Assembly: GCF_900107255.1 (NCBI RefSeq)
Contig: NZ_FNPH01000002.1
Coordinates: 716,436-780,435 of the forward strand
Reading direction: 5' to 3'
DNA from: Micromonospora pattaloongensis
Lineage (GTDB): Bacteria > Actinomycetota > Actinomycetes > Mycobacteriales > Micromonosporaceae
Length of the DNA stretch: 64,000 nt
The notes under the pieces were generated by a model. That model did not search any database, was not told where the DNA came from, and saw nothing but the letters and a program-made list of their open reading frames with translations. Shown here piece after piece: positions 52,465 to 64,000 of this stretch (position 1 is its first letter; each line of letters begins with the position of its first letter). The translations under genes and the position numbers were made by a program.

Positions 52465-53940
52465 TTAGAGGGCGGGCGGGGTGAGGGTGCCGACCGCCGA
52501 CTCCAGGGCGGAGGCCACCCGGTACATGCGGTCGTCGGCCATGGTGGGGGCCATGACCTGGAGGCCGACGGGGAGCCCCTCGGACAGACCGCACGGCACC
52601 GAGATCGCCGGACCGCCGTACAGGTTGGTCGGGATCGTGTACAGGTCCGCCAGGTACATCTGGTACGGGTCGGAGGTGCGCGCCCCGAACGGGAACGCCA
52701 CGAACGGCGTGGTCGGCGAGATCAGCGCGTCCACCTGCTCGAACGCCGCCGTGAAGTCGCGGGTGATCAGCGTCCGCACCTTCTGCGCCTGCCCGTAGTA
52801 GGCGTCGTAGTAGCCGCTGGAGAGCGCGTACGTGCCGAGCATGATCCGCCGCTTGACCTCCGGGCCGAAGCCGGCGTCCCGCGTGATCGACATGACCTCT
52901 TCCAGCGACTTCGCGCCGTCGTCGCCGACCCGCAGGCCGAACCGGACGCCGTCGAAGCGGGCCAGGTTGGAGGAGCACTCGCTCGGCGCGATCAGGTAGT
53001 ACGCGGGCAGGGCGTACTCGAAGTTCGGGCAGGAGACCTCGACGATCTCGGCCCCGAGCTTCGTCAGCGCGTCCACGGCGTCCCGGAACGCCGCCATCAC
53101 GCCCGGCTCCGCCCCCTCGCCGGCGAACTGCGTCACCAGTCCGAGCTTCACCCCGGTCAGGTCGCCGGTCGCGCCGAGCCGGGCCGCCTCGACGACCGGC
53201 GGCACCGGCGCCGGGATCGACGTCGAGTCGCGCGGGTCGTGCCCGGCGATCACGGCGTGCAGCAGCGCGGCGTCCTCGACCGTGCGGGCGCACGGGCCGG
53301 GGGTGTCGAGCGAGGAGGAGAAGGCGATGAGGCCGTAGCGGGACGTCCCGCCGTACGTCGGCTTCGCCCCGACCGTGCCGGTCACCGCGCCCGGCTGCCG
53401 GATCGAGCCGCCGGTGTCGGTGCCGATCGTCAGCGGCGCCTCGTAGGCGGCGAGCGCCGCGGCGCTGCCGCCGCCGGAGCCGCCGGGGATGCGGCCGAGG
53501 TCCCACGGGTTGTTGGTCGGCCCGTAGGCGGAATACTCCGTCGACGAGCCCATCGCGAACTCGTCCATGTTCGTCTTGCCGAGCATCACCGTGCCGGCGG
53601 CGCGCAGCCGCTCGACGATGGTGGCGTCGTACGGCGGGCGCCAGCCCTCGAGGATCTTGGACCCGGCGGTGGTCGGCACGCCGCGCGTGGTGACGACGTC
53701 CTTCACCCCGACGGGCACGCCGGCGAGCGGACCGAGCTCTTCCCCGGCGGCGCGGCGCGCGTCGACGGCGCGCGCGGCCTCCAGCGCGCCCTCGGCGTCG
53801 ACGTGCAGGAACGCGTGCACCCGGTCGTCGACGGCCGCGATGCGGTCGAGGTGCGCGCGGGCCACCTCGACGGCCGAGGTCTCGCCGCCGGCGATGAGGC
53901 CGGCGAGCTGCGCCGCGGTCATCCTGGTCAGGTCACTCAC
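52465..53940 (-). CDS. gatA: Glu-tRNA(Gln) amidotransferase subunit A
   Basis: Glutaminase/amidase subunit, 491 residues. The amidase signature with the Ser-cis-Ser-Lys triad is present: VGVKDVV (Lys), [34 protein letters not shown] (Ser) and [11 protein letters not shown] (Ser). The GTG start is four bases after the gatC stop and has GAGGT upstream, so the operon is tightly packed. Confidence 0.98.
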   Translation of the reverse strand: MSDLTRMTAAQLAGLIAGGETSAVEVARAHLDRIAAVDDRVHAFLHVDAEGALEAARAVDARRAAGEELGPLAGVPVGVKDVVTTRGVPTTAGSKILEGWRPPYDATIVERLRAAGTVMLGKTNMDEFAMGSSTEYSAYGPTNNPWDLGRIPGGSGGGSAAALAAYEAPLTIGTDTGGSIRQPGAVTGTVGAKPTYGGTSRYGLIAFSSSLDTPGPCARTVEDAALLHAVIAGHDPRDSTSIPAPVPPVVEAARLGATGDLTGVKLGLVTQFAGEGAEPGVMAAFRDAVDALTKLGAEIVEVSCPNFEYALPAYYLIAPSECSSNLARFDGVRFGLRVGDDGAKSLEEVMSITRDAGFGPEVKRRIMLGTYALSSGYYDAYYGQAQKVRTLITRDFTAAFEQVDALISPTTPFVAFPFGARTSDPYQMYLADLYTIPTNLYGGPAISVPCGLSEGLPVGLQVMAPTMADDRMYRVASALESAVGTLTPPAL

Positions 53941-53944
53941 GGTT

Positions 53945-54244
53945 TCAGACCTCCTCGTCCAGGATCCGGGGTACGCGGAAGCGCCCGTCCTCGGCGTCCG
54001 GCGCGCCCGCCAGGGCGTCCTCCCGGTTCAGCCCCGGCCGTACGACATCGTCGCGGAAGACATTGGTCAGCGGCACCGAGTGCGAGGTGGGCGGGATGTC
54101 CCCGGCGGTGACCTCACCGACCCGGGCGACCGCCTGGAGGATCACGTCGAGCTGGCCGGCGAAGGTGTCGAGCTCCTCGTCGGTCACGGCGAGCCGCGAC
54201 AGGCGCGCCAGGTGCGCGACCTCCTCGCGGGAGATGGCAGCCAT
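53945..54244 (-). CDS. gatC: Glu-tRNA(Gln) amidotransferase subunit C
   Basis: A 99-residue scaffold that wraps around GatA. The family pattern is clear: [35 protein letters not shown], and the C-terminal LREDxxxP-type stretch [23 protein letters not shown]. First gene of the operon; the start is ATG 54244 rather than one seven codons earlier because MAAISREEV matches the family N-terminus. Confidence 0.96.
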   Translation of the reverse strand: MAAISREEVAHLARLSRLAVTDEELDTFAGQLDVILQAVARVGEVTAGDIPPTSHSVPLTNVFRDDVVRPGLNREDALAGAPDAEDGRFRVPRILDEEV

Positions 54245-54414
54245 CGGGGCCCCCTTGTGCACTGGTGATGTCTCGGTCCGGGCGGACGCAGCGTGGCACG
54301 CGCGCCGTCACCCGTGCGAGTCTATTTGTCACGGTCCGGCGTCCGCGCCCCGACTCCCCCAGCACGTCGGCGCGCCGCTGCGCCGCGCCCGCTCTGTCCC
54401 GCTCCGGGCGCCGA

Positions 54415-56511
54415 TCAGTTGAGCGAGGGCGGGGCGGGGTTGACCGGGCGGTAGCGGGCCAGCCAGCTGACCAGCTCGTCGGCGGGCATCGGGCGGGCGT
54501 AGAACCAGCCCTGGGCGACATGGCAGCCGGCGCTGTGCAGCAACCGCCAGGTGCGCTCGTCCTCGACGCCCTCGGCGACCACCCGCAGCCCCAACGCGCG
54601 GGCGAGATCGATGATCGACCGGACGATCGCGGCGTCGTCGCCGCCCGCGGCCATTCCGAGCACGAAGGAGCGGTCCACCTTCACCTCCGCCAGCGGCAGC
54701 CGGCGCAGGTGCTGCATCGAGGAGTAGCCGGTGCCGAAGTCGTCCAACGCGATCTTCACGCCGATCCGGTCGAGCCGGGAGATCGTGGCAAGCACCCGCC
54801 GCGGGTCGGCCATCAGAGCGCCCTCGGTGATCTCCAGCTGCAACCGCCCGGCCGGTACGCCGTACCGGCCGAGCCGCTCGGCGATCTGGTCGGCGATCTC
54901 GCCGGTGTGCAGGTCGCGCACGCTGACGTTGAGCGCGGCCCGCAGCTGCACCCCGGCCGCCGCCCACTTGGCGAGCTGCTCCACCACGTCGTCGACCACC
55001 CGGCGGGTCAGCAGCCGCATCACCGCGCTCTGCTCCGCGACCCTGATCAGCTCCTCCGGGTCGACCATGCCGCGCTGCGGGTGGCGCCAGCGCAGCAGCG
55101 CCTCCACCCCCACCACCTCGCCCGTGTCGATCCGCACCTGCGGCTGGTAGTACATGGCGATCTCACCGGCGTCGCCGCCGCTGCGTTCGGCGCGGTGCGC
55201 CCCGCCGGCGTCCAGCACGCGGCGCAGGTCGGCCAGGAGGCTCAACCGCTCCGGGGAGTTGTGGTCGGACTCGGCGGTGTAGACGGCCGAGGCGTCGCCG
55301 CGGTGCTTGGCGTCGTACATCGCCACGTCGGCGTGGCGCATCAGCGTCGCGAAGTCCTCGCCGTGCTCGGGGTAGACCGCGATGCCGATCGACGCGCCCA
55401 CGTCGAGCGGCAGCCCGTCGATCGGCACCGGTTCGGCGAGCGCCGCCACGATCTCGTCGGCCAGGCGCCGCGCGTCGTCGGTGTCGGCGAGCCGGGTCGC
55501 CAGGATCGCGAACTCGTCGCCGCCGAGCCGCGCCACCACGTCCCGCGCACGTACGGCCGCGGAGAGCCGGTTGCCCACCTCGACGAGCAGGCGGTCCCCG
55601 ACCGCGTGCCCCAACGCGTCGTTGACGTGCTTGAACCGGTCGAGGTCGAGCAGCAGCAGCGCGAACCGCCCGTCGGGCCCGCCCCTGGCCGTGCGCTCCG
55701 CGTGCCCGGGGACCTGCTCGGCCACCTCCGCCAGCAGCGCCTTCCGGTTGGGCAGGCCGGTCAGCGGGTCGAGCCGCGCCAGCTGCTCCTGCTCCGCGGA
55801 GAGCCGCGCCATCCGGTACACGGCGTAGAGCGGCACCAGCACCAGCGGCACGAGCGCGGCGCTCGCGTGGGCGGCGGCGACCAGCACGGGCGCGAGCAGC
55901 AGCAACGCCCCGGTCGAGAGCGACTCGAACGCCAGCCCGTGCTGGAAGGTCCGCCACCACTGCCCGCCGAAGCGCAGCCGCACGGCGATGGTGACGCTGC
56001 CGTACTTGACGGCGAACCAGGTCCCGGCGGCCACGGCGACGGCCGCGACCTCCGTCCACCGCGGTGGCCCGTCGGCGGCGAAGACGCCACGGCCGGCGAG
56101 CCGGAGCACCGCGTCCGCGGCCGACAGCGCCAGCGCGTACTGCGCGATGTTGAACACCGCCCGCCACACCGTGTGCCGCATCCGCCACGCCGAGACGACG
56201 ACGGCCGCGGCCTGGACCGCGACGGCCGGACCGACACCCCAGGCCAACATCATCGCGAACGTGAAACAGATGGACGGAAATACCGCCGAACTCTGTCGAC
56301 GACCCGGCGGCGTGAATGGCCGGGCGTCGCAGACGACCGCCAGCGCGGCCATTACCCAGAAGGCCGGCGGCAGCGTCGGAACCTGCTTCGGAAGGGCCGT
56401 GATCGGTACGACGGATACCGCGACTCCCGCCGCGACCACCGGCCAGACGAAAGCGAAGAACGACACCGCCCGCTCGGAGGGAACGGAGTTCCGCAGCGCC
56501 GCGGCCTCCAT
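54415..56511 (-). CDS. Membrane-bound GGDEF-EAL protein 3 (c-di-GMP turnover)
   Basis: A 698-residue protein with about seven hydrophobic segments (residues 15-235) resembling a MASE-type sensor. The diguanylate cyclase domain is intact: LDLDRFKHVNDALGHAVGD, GGDEF at 330-334, inhibitory RARD at 321-324. The EAL domain has EALLRW (from 470), NVSVRDL, EITEGAL, DDFGTGYSSM, KVDRSFV and AEGVEDE. Both activities look possible. ATG 56511 is chosen because GGGAGG lies four bases upstream; an ATG at 56547 has none. It has little similarity in its sensor region to the other two copies. Confidence 0.93.
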   Translation of the reverse strand: MEAAALRNSVPSERAVSFFAFVWPVVAAGVAVSVVPITALPKQVPTLPPAFWVMAALAVVCDARPFTPPGRRQSSAVFPSICFTFAMMLAWGVGPAVAVQAAAVVVSAWRMRHTVWRAVFNIAQYALALSAADAVLRLAGRGVFAADGPPRWTEVAAVAVAAGTWFAVKYGSVTIAVRLRFGGQWWRTFQHGLAFESLSTGALLLLAPVLVAAAHASAALVPLVLVPLYAVYRMARLSAEQEQLARLDPLTGLPNRKALLAEVAEQVPGHAERTARGGPDGRFALLLLDLDRFKHVNDALGHAVGDRLLVEVGNRLSAAVRARDVVARLGGDEFAILATRLADTDDARRLADEIVAALAEPVPIDGLPLDVGASIGIAVYPEHGEDFATLMRHADVAMYDAKHRGDASAVYTAESDHNSPERLSLLADLRRVLDAGGAHRAERSGGDAGEIAMYYQPQVRIDTGEVVGVEALLRWRHPQRGMVDPEELIRVAEQSAVMRLLTRRVVDDVVEQLAKWAAAGVQLRAALNVSVRDLHTGEIADQIAERLGRYGVPAGRLQLEITEGALMADPRRVLATISRLDRIGVKIALDDFGTGYSSMQHLRRLPLAEVKVDRSFVLGMAAGGDDAAIVRSIIDLARALGLRVVAEGVEDERTWRLLHSAGCHVAQGWFYARPMPADELVSWLARYRPVNPAPPSLN

Positions 56512-56692
56512 GCGACCTCCCGACACCCATCGGCTGACGCGGTCCATTACCGCGTCGTTCGCGCTCCACCAAACGCTCCCACCATAGGAGCGCGGGGGTC
56601 TAGAGGCACGAATGGGACGTTGTCGTGACTAACTTGAGATACGTGGGCAAGTCAGCCTCGAAATTCACGTTCGCGTTACATTTACTGTGCGA

Positions 56693-59780
<3,088 letters not shown>

Positions 59781-59844
59781 CACCGGTCACGCTAGCGACC
59801 GTGCGGCGGCGACCCGCCGGGAAACGGCGGGGACGAGCGGATCG

Positions 59845-60198
59845 TCAGTTTTTCCAGACCAGGCAGAACGGGTGGTTCGCCGGATCGGCGTAGACCCGGA
59901 AGTCCTCACCCTCGCCCGGCAGCCGCTTCGCACCGAGCGCCAGCACCTTGGCCTCGGCGGCGTCGACGTCGTCGACCATCACGTCGAAGTGCAGCTGCTG
60001 CGGCCGCTCCGGGTCGGGCCAGCGCGGCTCGCGCAGCCCGGGCGCCTGCTGGAACCCGACGCGCCCGGAGGCGTCGGAGATGACCACCCAGTCCTCGCTG
60101 TCGCTGACGATCGGCATGCCGAGCAGCTCGCTGTAGAACCCGGCGAGCCCGCGCGGGTCGGGACAGTCGATGACGACGTTGTAAAGGCGTCCAATCAT
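59845..60198 (-). CDS. VOC-superfamily (glyoxalase/bleomycin-resistance-like) protein
   Basis: A 117-residue paired beta-alpha-beta-beta-beta protein: YNVVIDCPDPRGLAGFYSELLG, then LHFDVMVDDVDAAEAKVLALGA and YADPANHPFCLVW. This is the actinobacterial glyoxalase-like group of unknown substrate; metal-ligand positions are only partly conserved. It is 30 bp downstream of the MetE-like gene stop, on the same strand, and may be co-transcribed with it. Confidence 0.87.
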   Translation of the reverse strand: MIGRLYNVVIDCPDPRGLAGFYSELLGMPIVSDSEDWVVISDASGRVGFQQAPGLREPRWPDPERPQQLHFDVMVDDVDAAEAKVLALGAKRLPGEGEDFRVYADPANHPFCLVWKN

Positions 60199-60228
60199 GT
60201 CCGCATCATGCTCCCCGGGTCCGACACG

Positions 60229-61236
60229 TCAACCGAATTCGTAGAGCCGCCGCCCCGCGTCCCGGCACGCCGCGAGCACGGCCCGCGCGTACTCCGGCGG
60301 GGCCCCGGCCAGCCCGCAGGCCGGGGTGACCACGACCTGCCGGGGCAGCCGGGCCGCCGGGAAGCCGAGCCGGTCCCACAGCTCGCGTACCCGCTGCGCG
60401 ACGCGGGCCGACGACGGCGCGCGACCGTCGGGCGGCGGCAGCGCCGGGGCGGCGCCGGCGAGCATCCCGAGCCCGGCGTCGATCGCCTCCCCCAGCGGGT
60501 CGAGGCGTTCGACGAGGTCGAGGTCGAGCGCGACGGCGGCGGCGCCGGCGTCCCGGACGACCTCCAGGGGTACGTCGGGCGCGCAGCAGTGCACGATCAC
60601 CGGCACCCCGACCGCGTCGACGACGCGGCGCAGCGCCGTGGCGGCGGTGCTCGCCTCGACCGCCCGGTACGTGTGCAGGCCGCTCTCGGTGGGCACCCGT
60701 GCGGCGAGCACGGCCGGCAGCGACGGCTCGTCCAACTGGAGCAGCACGGTGGCGCCGGGGACGCGGCGGGCGATGTCCGCGACGTGGCCGCGCAACCCCT
60801 CGGCGAGCGAGTCGGTGAGGTCGCGCACCGCGCCGGGGTCGCGCAGCATCCGCCCGCCGAGGGCGAGGTCGATGCTGGCCGCGAGCGTCCACGGCCCGGC
60901 GGCCTGGACCTTGAGCGGCCCGGTGTAGCCGTCGGCCTGCTCGGTGAGCTGGTCGAGATCGCGTTCCAGCAGGTCGCGGGCGCGTCGCAGGTCACGCCCG
61001 CCGCGGGCGGCCACGCGCCAGCGCCCGGTGTAGAGCTCGACCGCGAGGTCGACGAGGAACACCGCCGAACGGCCGATCATGTCGGCGCCGGGGCCGCGGG
61101 CGGGCAGCTCGGGCAGGTGCGGCAGGGCGGGCAGCTCACCGAACACGATCCGCTGCGCCTCGGCGATGTCGGTCCCGGGCAGCGAGCCGATCCCGGTCGC
61201 CGCCCCGGCGGGCCACGGCCACGTTTGCTCCGTCAC
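60229..61236 (-). CDS. Cobalamin-independent methionine synthase-like protein (C-terminal domain only)
   Basis: A 335-residue protein matching only the catalytic C-terminal barrel of MetE, which is normally about 750 residues. It opens ATGIGSLPGTDIAEAQRIV. Zinc-ligand regions are VIVHCC (His/Cys) and VVTPACGLAG (Cys). M. tuberculosis Rv3015c, near ligA, is the positional counterpart. Short archaeal-type MetE proteins use a corrinoid-protein or other methyl donor, so the donor here is unknown. The start is GTG. mnmA ends 28 bp upstream on the same strand. Confidence 0.85.
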   Translation of the reverse strand: MTEQTWPWPAGAATGIGSLPGTDIAEAQRIVFGELPALPHLPELPARGPGADMIGRSAVFLVDLAVELYTGRWRVAARGGRDLRRARDLLERDLDQLTEQADGYTGPLKVQAAGPWTLAASIDLALGGRMLRDPGAVRDLTDSLAEGLRGHVADIARRVPGATVLLQLDEPSLPAVLAARVPTESGLHTYRAVEASTAATALRRVVDAVGVPVIVHCCAPDVPLEVVRDAGAAAVALDLDLVERLDPLGEAIDAGLGMLAGAAPALPPPDGRAPSSARVAQRVRELWDRLGFPAARLPRQVVVTPACGLAGAPPEYARAVLAACRDAGRRLYEFG

Positions 61237-61264
61237 GCCGCCGACTCTACCGACGCGGCGGTGG

Positions 61265-62335
61265 TCAGCTGATGGTGGCGGAGCCGAGGACGATGTCGCC
61301 GCCCGCATCGGGACGGTACGCGACGACCGCCTGGCCGGCGGCGACCCCGCGGGCGGGGCGACGCAGCTCGGCGCGGAGCGACGCGTCGTCGACCACGACG
61401 GTCGCCGGGACGGCCTCGCCGTGCGCCCGCAGCTGCACCTCGCACTCGACCGGCATGTCGGGCCGCTCGCCGCCCGTCCACACCGGACGGACGCCGGTCA
61501 CCGTCGACACGTCGAGCGCCTCGGCGGGCCCCACGGTGACGGTGTTGGTCTTCGGCGTGATCGACAGGACGTAGCGGGGGCGGCCGTCGGCGGCGGGGCG
61601 CTCCAGCCGCAGCCCGCGGCGCTGCCCGACGGTGTAGGCGTACGCGCCGGTGTGGCTGCCGAGCACCGCGCCGGTCTCGGCGTCGACCACGTCGCCCGGC
61701 GTCTCGCCGAGGCGCCCGGCGAGGAAGCCGCGGGTGTCGCCGTCGGCGATGAAGCAGATGTCGTGGGAATCGGGCTTGTCGGCGACCCCGAGCCCGCGCC
61801 GCTCGGCCTCGGCGCGCACCTCGGCCTTGGTCGAGTCGCCGAGCGGGAAGATCGAGCGGTCGAGCTGCGCGCGGGTCAGCACCGCGAGGACGTACGACTG
61901 GTCCTTGGCCAGGTCGACGCTGCGTCGCAGCAGGCCGTCGGGGCCGAGCCGGGCGTGGTGGCCGGTCACCACCGCGTCGAACCCGAGCGCGATCGCCCGG
62001 TCGAGCACCGCGGCAAACTTGATCTTCTCGTTGCACCGGAGGCAGGGATTCGGGGTACGCCCCGCGGCGTACTCGGCGACGAAGTCGTCGACGACGTCTT
62101 CGTGGAACCGGTCGGCCATGTCCCACACGTAGAACGGGATGCCGATCACGTCGGCGGCGCGGCGGGCGTCGCGGGAGTCCTCCAGCGTGCAGCAGCCCCG
62201 GGCGCCGGTGCGGTACGTCTGCGGGTTGCGGGCGAGCGCCAGATGCACCCCGGTCACGTCGTGGCCGGCGTCAACCGCCCGCGCCGCGGCGACCGCCGAG
62301 TCCACCCCGCCGGACATGGCTGCCAACACCCTCAC
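61265..62335 (-). CDS. mnmA: tRNA-specific 2-thiouridylase MnmA
   Basis: Thiolates U34 of tRNA-Lys, -Glu and -Gln wobble positions. The 356-residue enzyme has the PP-loop SGGVDS (8-13), catalytic cysteine and [26 protein letters not shown], and DSHDICFI with the second catalytic cysteine. Sulfur should come from the cysteine desulfurase encoded just upstream. The GTG start has AGAGGT six bases upstream. Confidence 0.97.
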   Translation of the reverse strand: MRVLAAMSGGVDSAVAAARAVDAGHDVTGVHLALARNPQTYRTGARGCCTLEDSRDARRAADVIGIPFYVWDMADRFHEDVVDDFVAEYAAGRTPNPCLRCNEKIKFAAVLDRAIALGFDAVVTGHHARLGPDGLLRRSVDLAKDQSYVLAVLTRAQLDRSIFPLGDSTKAEVRAEAERRGLGVADKPDSHDICFIADGDTRGFLAGRLGETPGDVVDAETGAVLGSHTGAYAYTVGQRRGLRLERPAADGRPRYVLSITPKTNTVTVGPAEALDVSTVTGVRPVWTGGERPDMPVECEVQLRAHGEAVPATVVVDDASLRAELRRPARGVAAGQAVVAYRPDAGGDIVLGSATIS

Positions 62336-62347
62336 CGCACTACCTCT

Positions 62348-62398
62348 TTCACCCCGTCGAGCGCTTCATCCCGTCGAGCCCCTTCATCCCATCGAGCC
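62348..62398. repeat. Three degenerate 17-18 bp direct repeats upstream of mnmA
   Basis: Units TTCACCCCGTCGAGCGC (62348-62364), TTCATCCCGTCGAGCCCC (62365-62382) and TTCATCCCATCGAGCC (62383-62398) follow each other directly, 13 bp before the mnmA GTG. On the transcribed strand they read GGGATGAA-type units. Confidence 0.75.
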
Positions 62399-62496
62399 TA
62401 GCCGGCCGATCCGAGCGGCCGCCGCGCCCGCCACCGGGCGTGACGAAGGGCCCCTCCCGCGCTAGAAAGCGACAACGACGGCCGTTCCCTGCGCCC

Positions 62497-63675
62497 CTAA
62501 CCGCGGGCGGAGCGGATGGCGCCGGCGCGGCGAGCGCGTTCGACGGCGGCCGGCAGCGCCGCGACGAGCGCGTCGACGTCGGCGGGCGTGGAGCTGTGGC
62601 CCAGGGTGAAGCGCAGCGATGAGCGCGCCCGGTCGTCGTCCGCGCCCATCGCCAGCAGCACGTGCGAGGGCTGCGCGACGCCGGCCGAGCAGGCCGAGCC
62701 GGTGGAGCAGGCGATGCCCTGCGCGTCGAGGAGCAGCAGCAGCGCGTCCCCCTCGCAGCCCGGGAACGAGAAGTGGGCGTTGCCCGGCAGCCGTTGGACC
62801 GGGTCGCCGTTGTAGACCACGTCCGGCACCGCCTCGCGTACCCGGCGCACCAGGTCGTCGCGGAGCGCGCCGATCCGCACGGCGTACTCCTGCTGGTTCT
62901 TGACCGCCGACTCGACCGCGACCGCGAAGGCCACGATGCCGGGGGTGTCGAGGGTGCCGGAGCGGACGTCCCGCTCCTGGCCGCCGCCGTGCAGCAGCGG
63001 CGTGCAGGCGACGTCCCGGCCGAGCAGCAGCGCCCCGACCCCGGACGGCCCGCCGAGCTTGTGCCCGGTGACGGTGAGGGCGGCGGCGCCGCTGGCGGCG
63101 AAGTCGACCGGGACCTGGCCGACCGCCTGGACCGCGTCGGTGTGGAACGGCACGCCGTGCCGCGCCGCGAGCGCGGCGATCTCGGCGACAGGCTGCACGG
63201 TGCCGACCTCGTTGTTGGCCCACATCGCGGTGACCAGCGTGACCTCGTCGGCGTGCGCCTCCAGCGCGGCGGCGAGCGAGTCCAGCTCGACCCGGCCCGC
63301 GCCGTCGACCGGGAGCCAGGTCGCGGTCGCCCCCTCGTGCCGGGCCAGCCACTCGACCGAGTCGAGCACGGCGTGGTGCTCCATCGCGCTGGCCAGCACG
63401 CGGGTGCGTGCGGGATCGCTGCCCCGACGGGCCCAGAAGATGCCCTTGACCGCGAGGTTGTCGCTCTCCGTGCCGCCGCCAGTGAAGATCACCTCGGAGG
63501 GGCGGGCGCCCAGCGCCGCCGCCACCCGCTCCCGCGACTCCTCGACCTTGCGCCGCGCGTACCGCCCCGAGGCGTGTAGCGACGACGGGTTACCCACTTC
63601 CCGCGCCGTGGCGACGTACGCCTCCAACGCCTCGTCGAGCATCGGCGTGGTCGCGGCATGATCCAGATAGGCCAT
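62497..63675 (-). CDS. Cysteine desulfurase (NifS/IscS family)
   Basis: PLP enzyme that takes sulfur from cysteine for thio-tRNA and possibly Fe-S clusters. The 392-residue product has [27 protein letters not shown], the PLP lysine in [12 protein letters not shown] and the active-site cysteine in STGSACSAG near 330. It precedes mnmA on the same strand (161 bp), the typical desulfurase-thiouridylase pairing. The ATG has AAGGT immediately upstream. Confidence 0.96.
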   Translation of the reverse strand: MAYLDHAATTPMLDEALEAYVATAREVGNPSSLHASGRYARRKVEESRERVAAALGARPSEVIFTGGGTESDNLAVKGIFWARRGSDPARTRVLASAMEHHAVLDSVEWLARHEGATATWLPVDGAGRVELDSLAAALEAHADEVTLVTAMWANNEVGTVQPVAEIAALAARHGVPFHTDAVQAVGQVPVDFAASGAAALTVTGHKLGGPSGVGALLLGRDVACTPLLHGGGQERDVRSGTLDTPGIVAFAVAVESAVKNQQEYAVRIGALRDDLVRRVREAVPDVVYNGDPVQRLPGNAHFSFPGCEGDALLLLLDAQGIACSTGSACSAGVAQPSHVLLAMGADDDRARSSLRFTLGHSSTPADVDALVAALPAAVERARRAGAIRSARG

Positions 63676-63762
63676 CACCTTGCAGCCTATCGGCCGCCGA
63701 CCGGCCGACCGGAGGCCACGGCCCACCCGCGTGTCCGGCGCGGGGCGGGGTACGGACACGGC

Positions 63763-63797
63763 GAGGGCCGGCGTCCGCATCGCGGCCGCCGGCCCTC
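63763..63797 (-). terminator. Hairpin after etfA
   Basis: GAGGGCCGGCG (63763-63773) pairs with CGCCGGCCCTC (63787-63797) over 11 bp with a 13-base loop, 17 bp beyond the etfA stop. There is no U-run on the minus strand. Confidence 0.65.
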
Positions 63798-63814
63798 GTT
63801 TCCCCAGGTCCCGC

Positions 63815-64000
63815 TTACTTGCGCTTGCGGATTTCCTCGGCGGCCTGCGGTACGACCTTGAACAGGTCGCCGACCACGCCGAAGTCGGCCAGTTCGAAGA
63901 TCGGCGCTTCGGCGTCCTTGTTGACCGCCACGATCGTCTTCGAGGTCTGCATCCCGGCCCGGTGCTGGATCGCCCCGGAAATACCCAGCGCCACATACAG
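63815..64000 (-). CDS. etfA: Electron transfer flavoprotein alpha subunit, C-terminus (rest outside window)
   Basis: Only the last 61 codons are present, read on the minus strand from the window edge. The segment [18 protein letters not shown], then [20 protein letters not shown] and [10 protein letters not shown], is the FAD-binding signature and C-terminus of EtfA/FixB. It passes electrons from acyl-CoA dehydrogenases to the quinone pool with EtfB. Same position as fixB (Rv3028c) in M. tuberculosis. Terminated by the hairpin at 63763-63797. Confidence 0.95.
   Translation of the reverse strand: MYVALGISGAIQHRAGMQTSKTIVAVNKDAEAPIFELADFGVVGDLFKVVPQAAEEIRKRK

Overview
The window is high-GC DNA with very biased third positions, GTG starts, F420 biosynthesis (cofC/fbiD), a lysine/alanine-tailed HU protein and GatCAB. 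All of this points to an actinobacterium, most likely of the Micromonosporaceae; the family is an inference. The gene order gpsA, cofC/fbiD, ppk1, mutT1, hup, leuDC, IclR regulator, tRNA-Glu/tRNA-Gln, FAH-family, leuB, serA, ilvCNB, gatBAC, ligA, MetE-like, mnmA, cysteine desulfurase, etfA matches from memory the M. tuberculosis block Rv2982c to Rv3028c. It is therefore core chromosome, with lineage-specific genes inserted. I see no phage, insertion sequence, CRISPR array or rRNA.

Layout. 1-6.6 kb: phospholipid genes (plsC-like, gpsA), cofC, ppk1, mutT1, HU. 6.8-9.6 kb: leuCD and its divergent IclR regulator. 9.7-11.7 kb: an orphan chemoreceptor and two tRNAs. 11.7-15.2 kb: FAH-family enzyme, an unknown exported membrane protein, an unknown actinobacterial protein, arfB. 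15.3-19.2 kb: a MoxR, DUF58, vWA, S1C protease operon. 19.4-26 kb: nuclease/phosphatase-fold protein, cimA, PRC-barrel, protein phosphatase, ilvE, leuB. 26-31.2 kb: ApbE-like, a repeat-rich gap, a small unknown, serA, mpgS. 31.4-39.4 kb: ilvBNC, GGDEF-EAL 1, ilvD. 39.5-47.8 kb: secreted metalloprotease, LacI regulator, glyA, GGDEF-EAL 2, PH-domain protein, 2-hydroxyacid dehydrogenase, DedA. 48-54.2 kb: sugar dehydrogenase-like lipoprotein, membrane phosphoesterase, gatCAB. 54.4-64 kb: GGDEF-EAL 3, ligA, membrane PemK-like protein, small genes, MetE-like, mnmA, cysteine desulfurase, end of etfA.

Themes. (1) Almost all of branched-chain amino acid synthesis is here (cimA, leuB, leuCD, ilvBNC, ilvD, ilvE). 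Two of its transcripts, ilvBNC and cimA, carry short leader ORFs rich in consecutive Val/Leu/Ile codons followed by a terminator hairpin with a U-run, which indicates ribosome-mediated attenuation. (2) glyA has a well-conserved ZTP (pfl) riboswitch. (3) More than a dozen genes have a TAnnnT-like hexamer exactly 6-7 nt before the start codon, indicating widespread leaderless mRNAs. (4) Three membrane-bound GGDEF-EAL proteins lie within 22 kb. (5) Long perfect or near-perfect hairpins separate most convergent genes, so transcription units can be drawn with some confidence.
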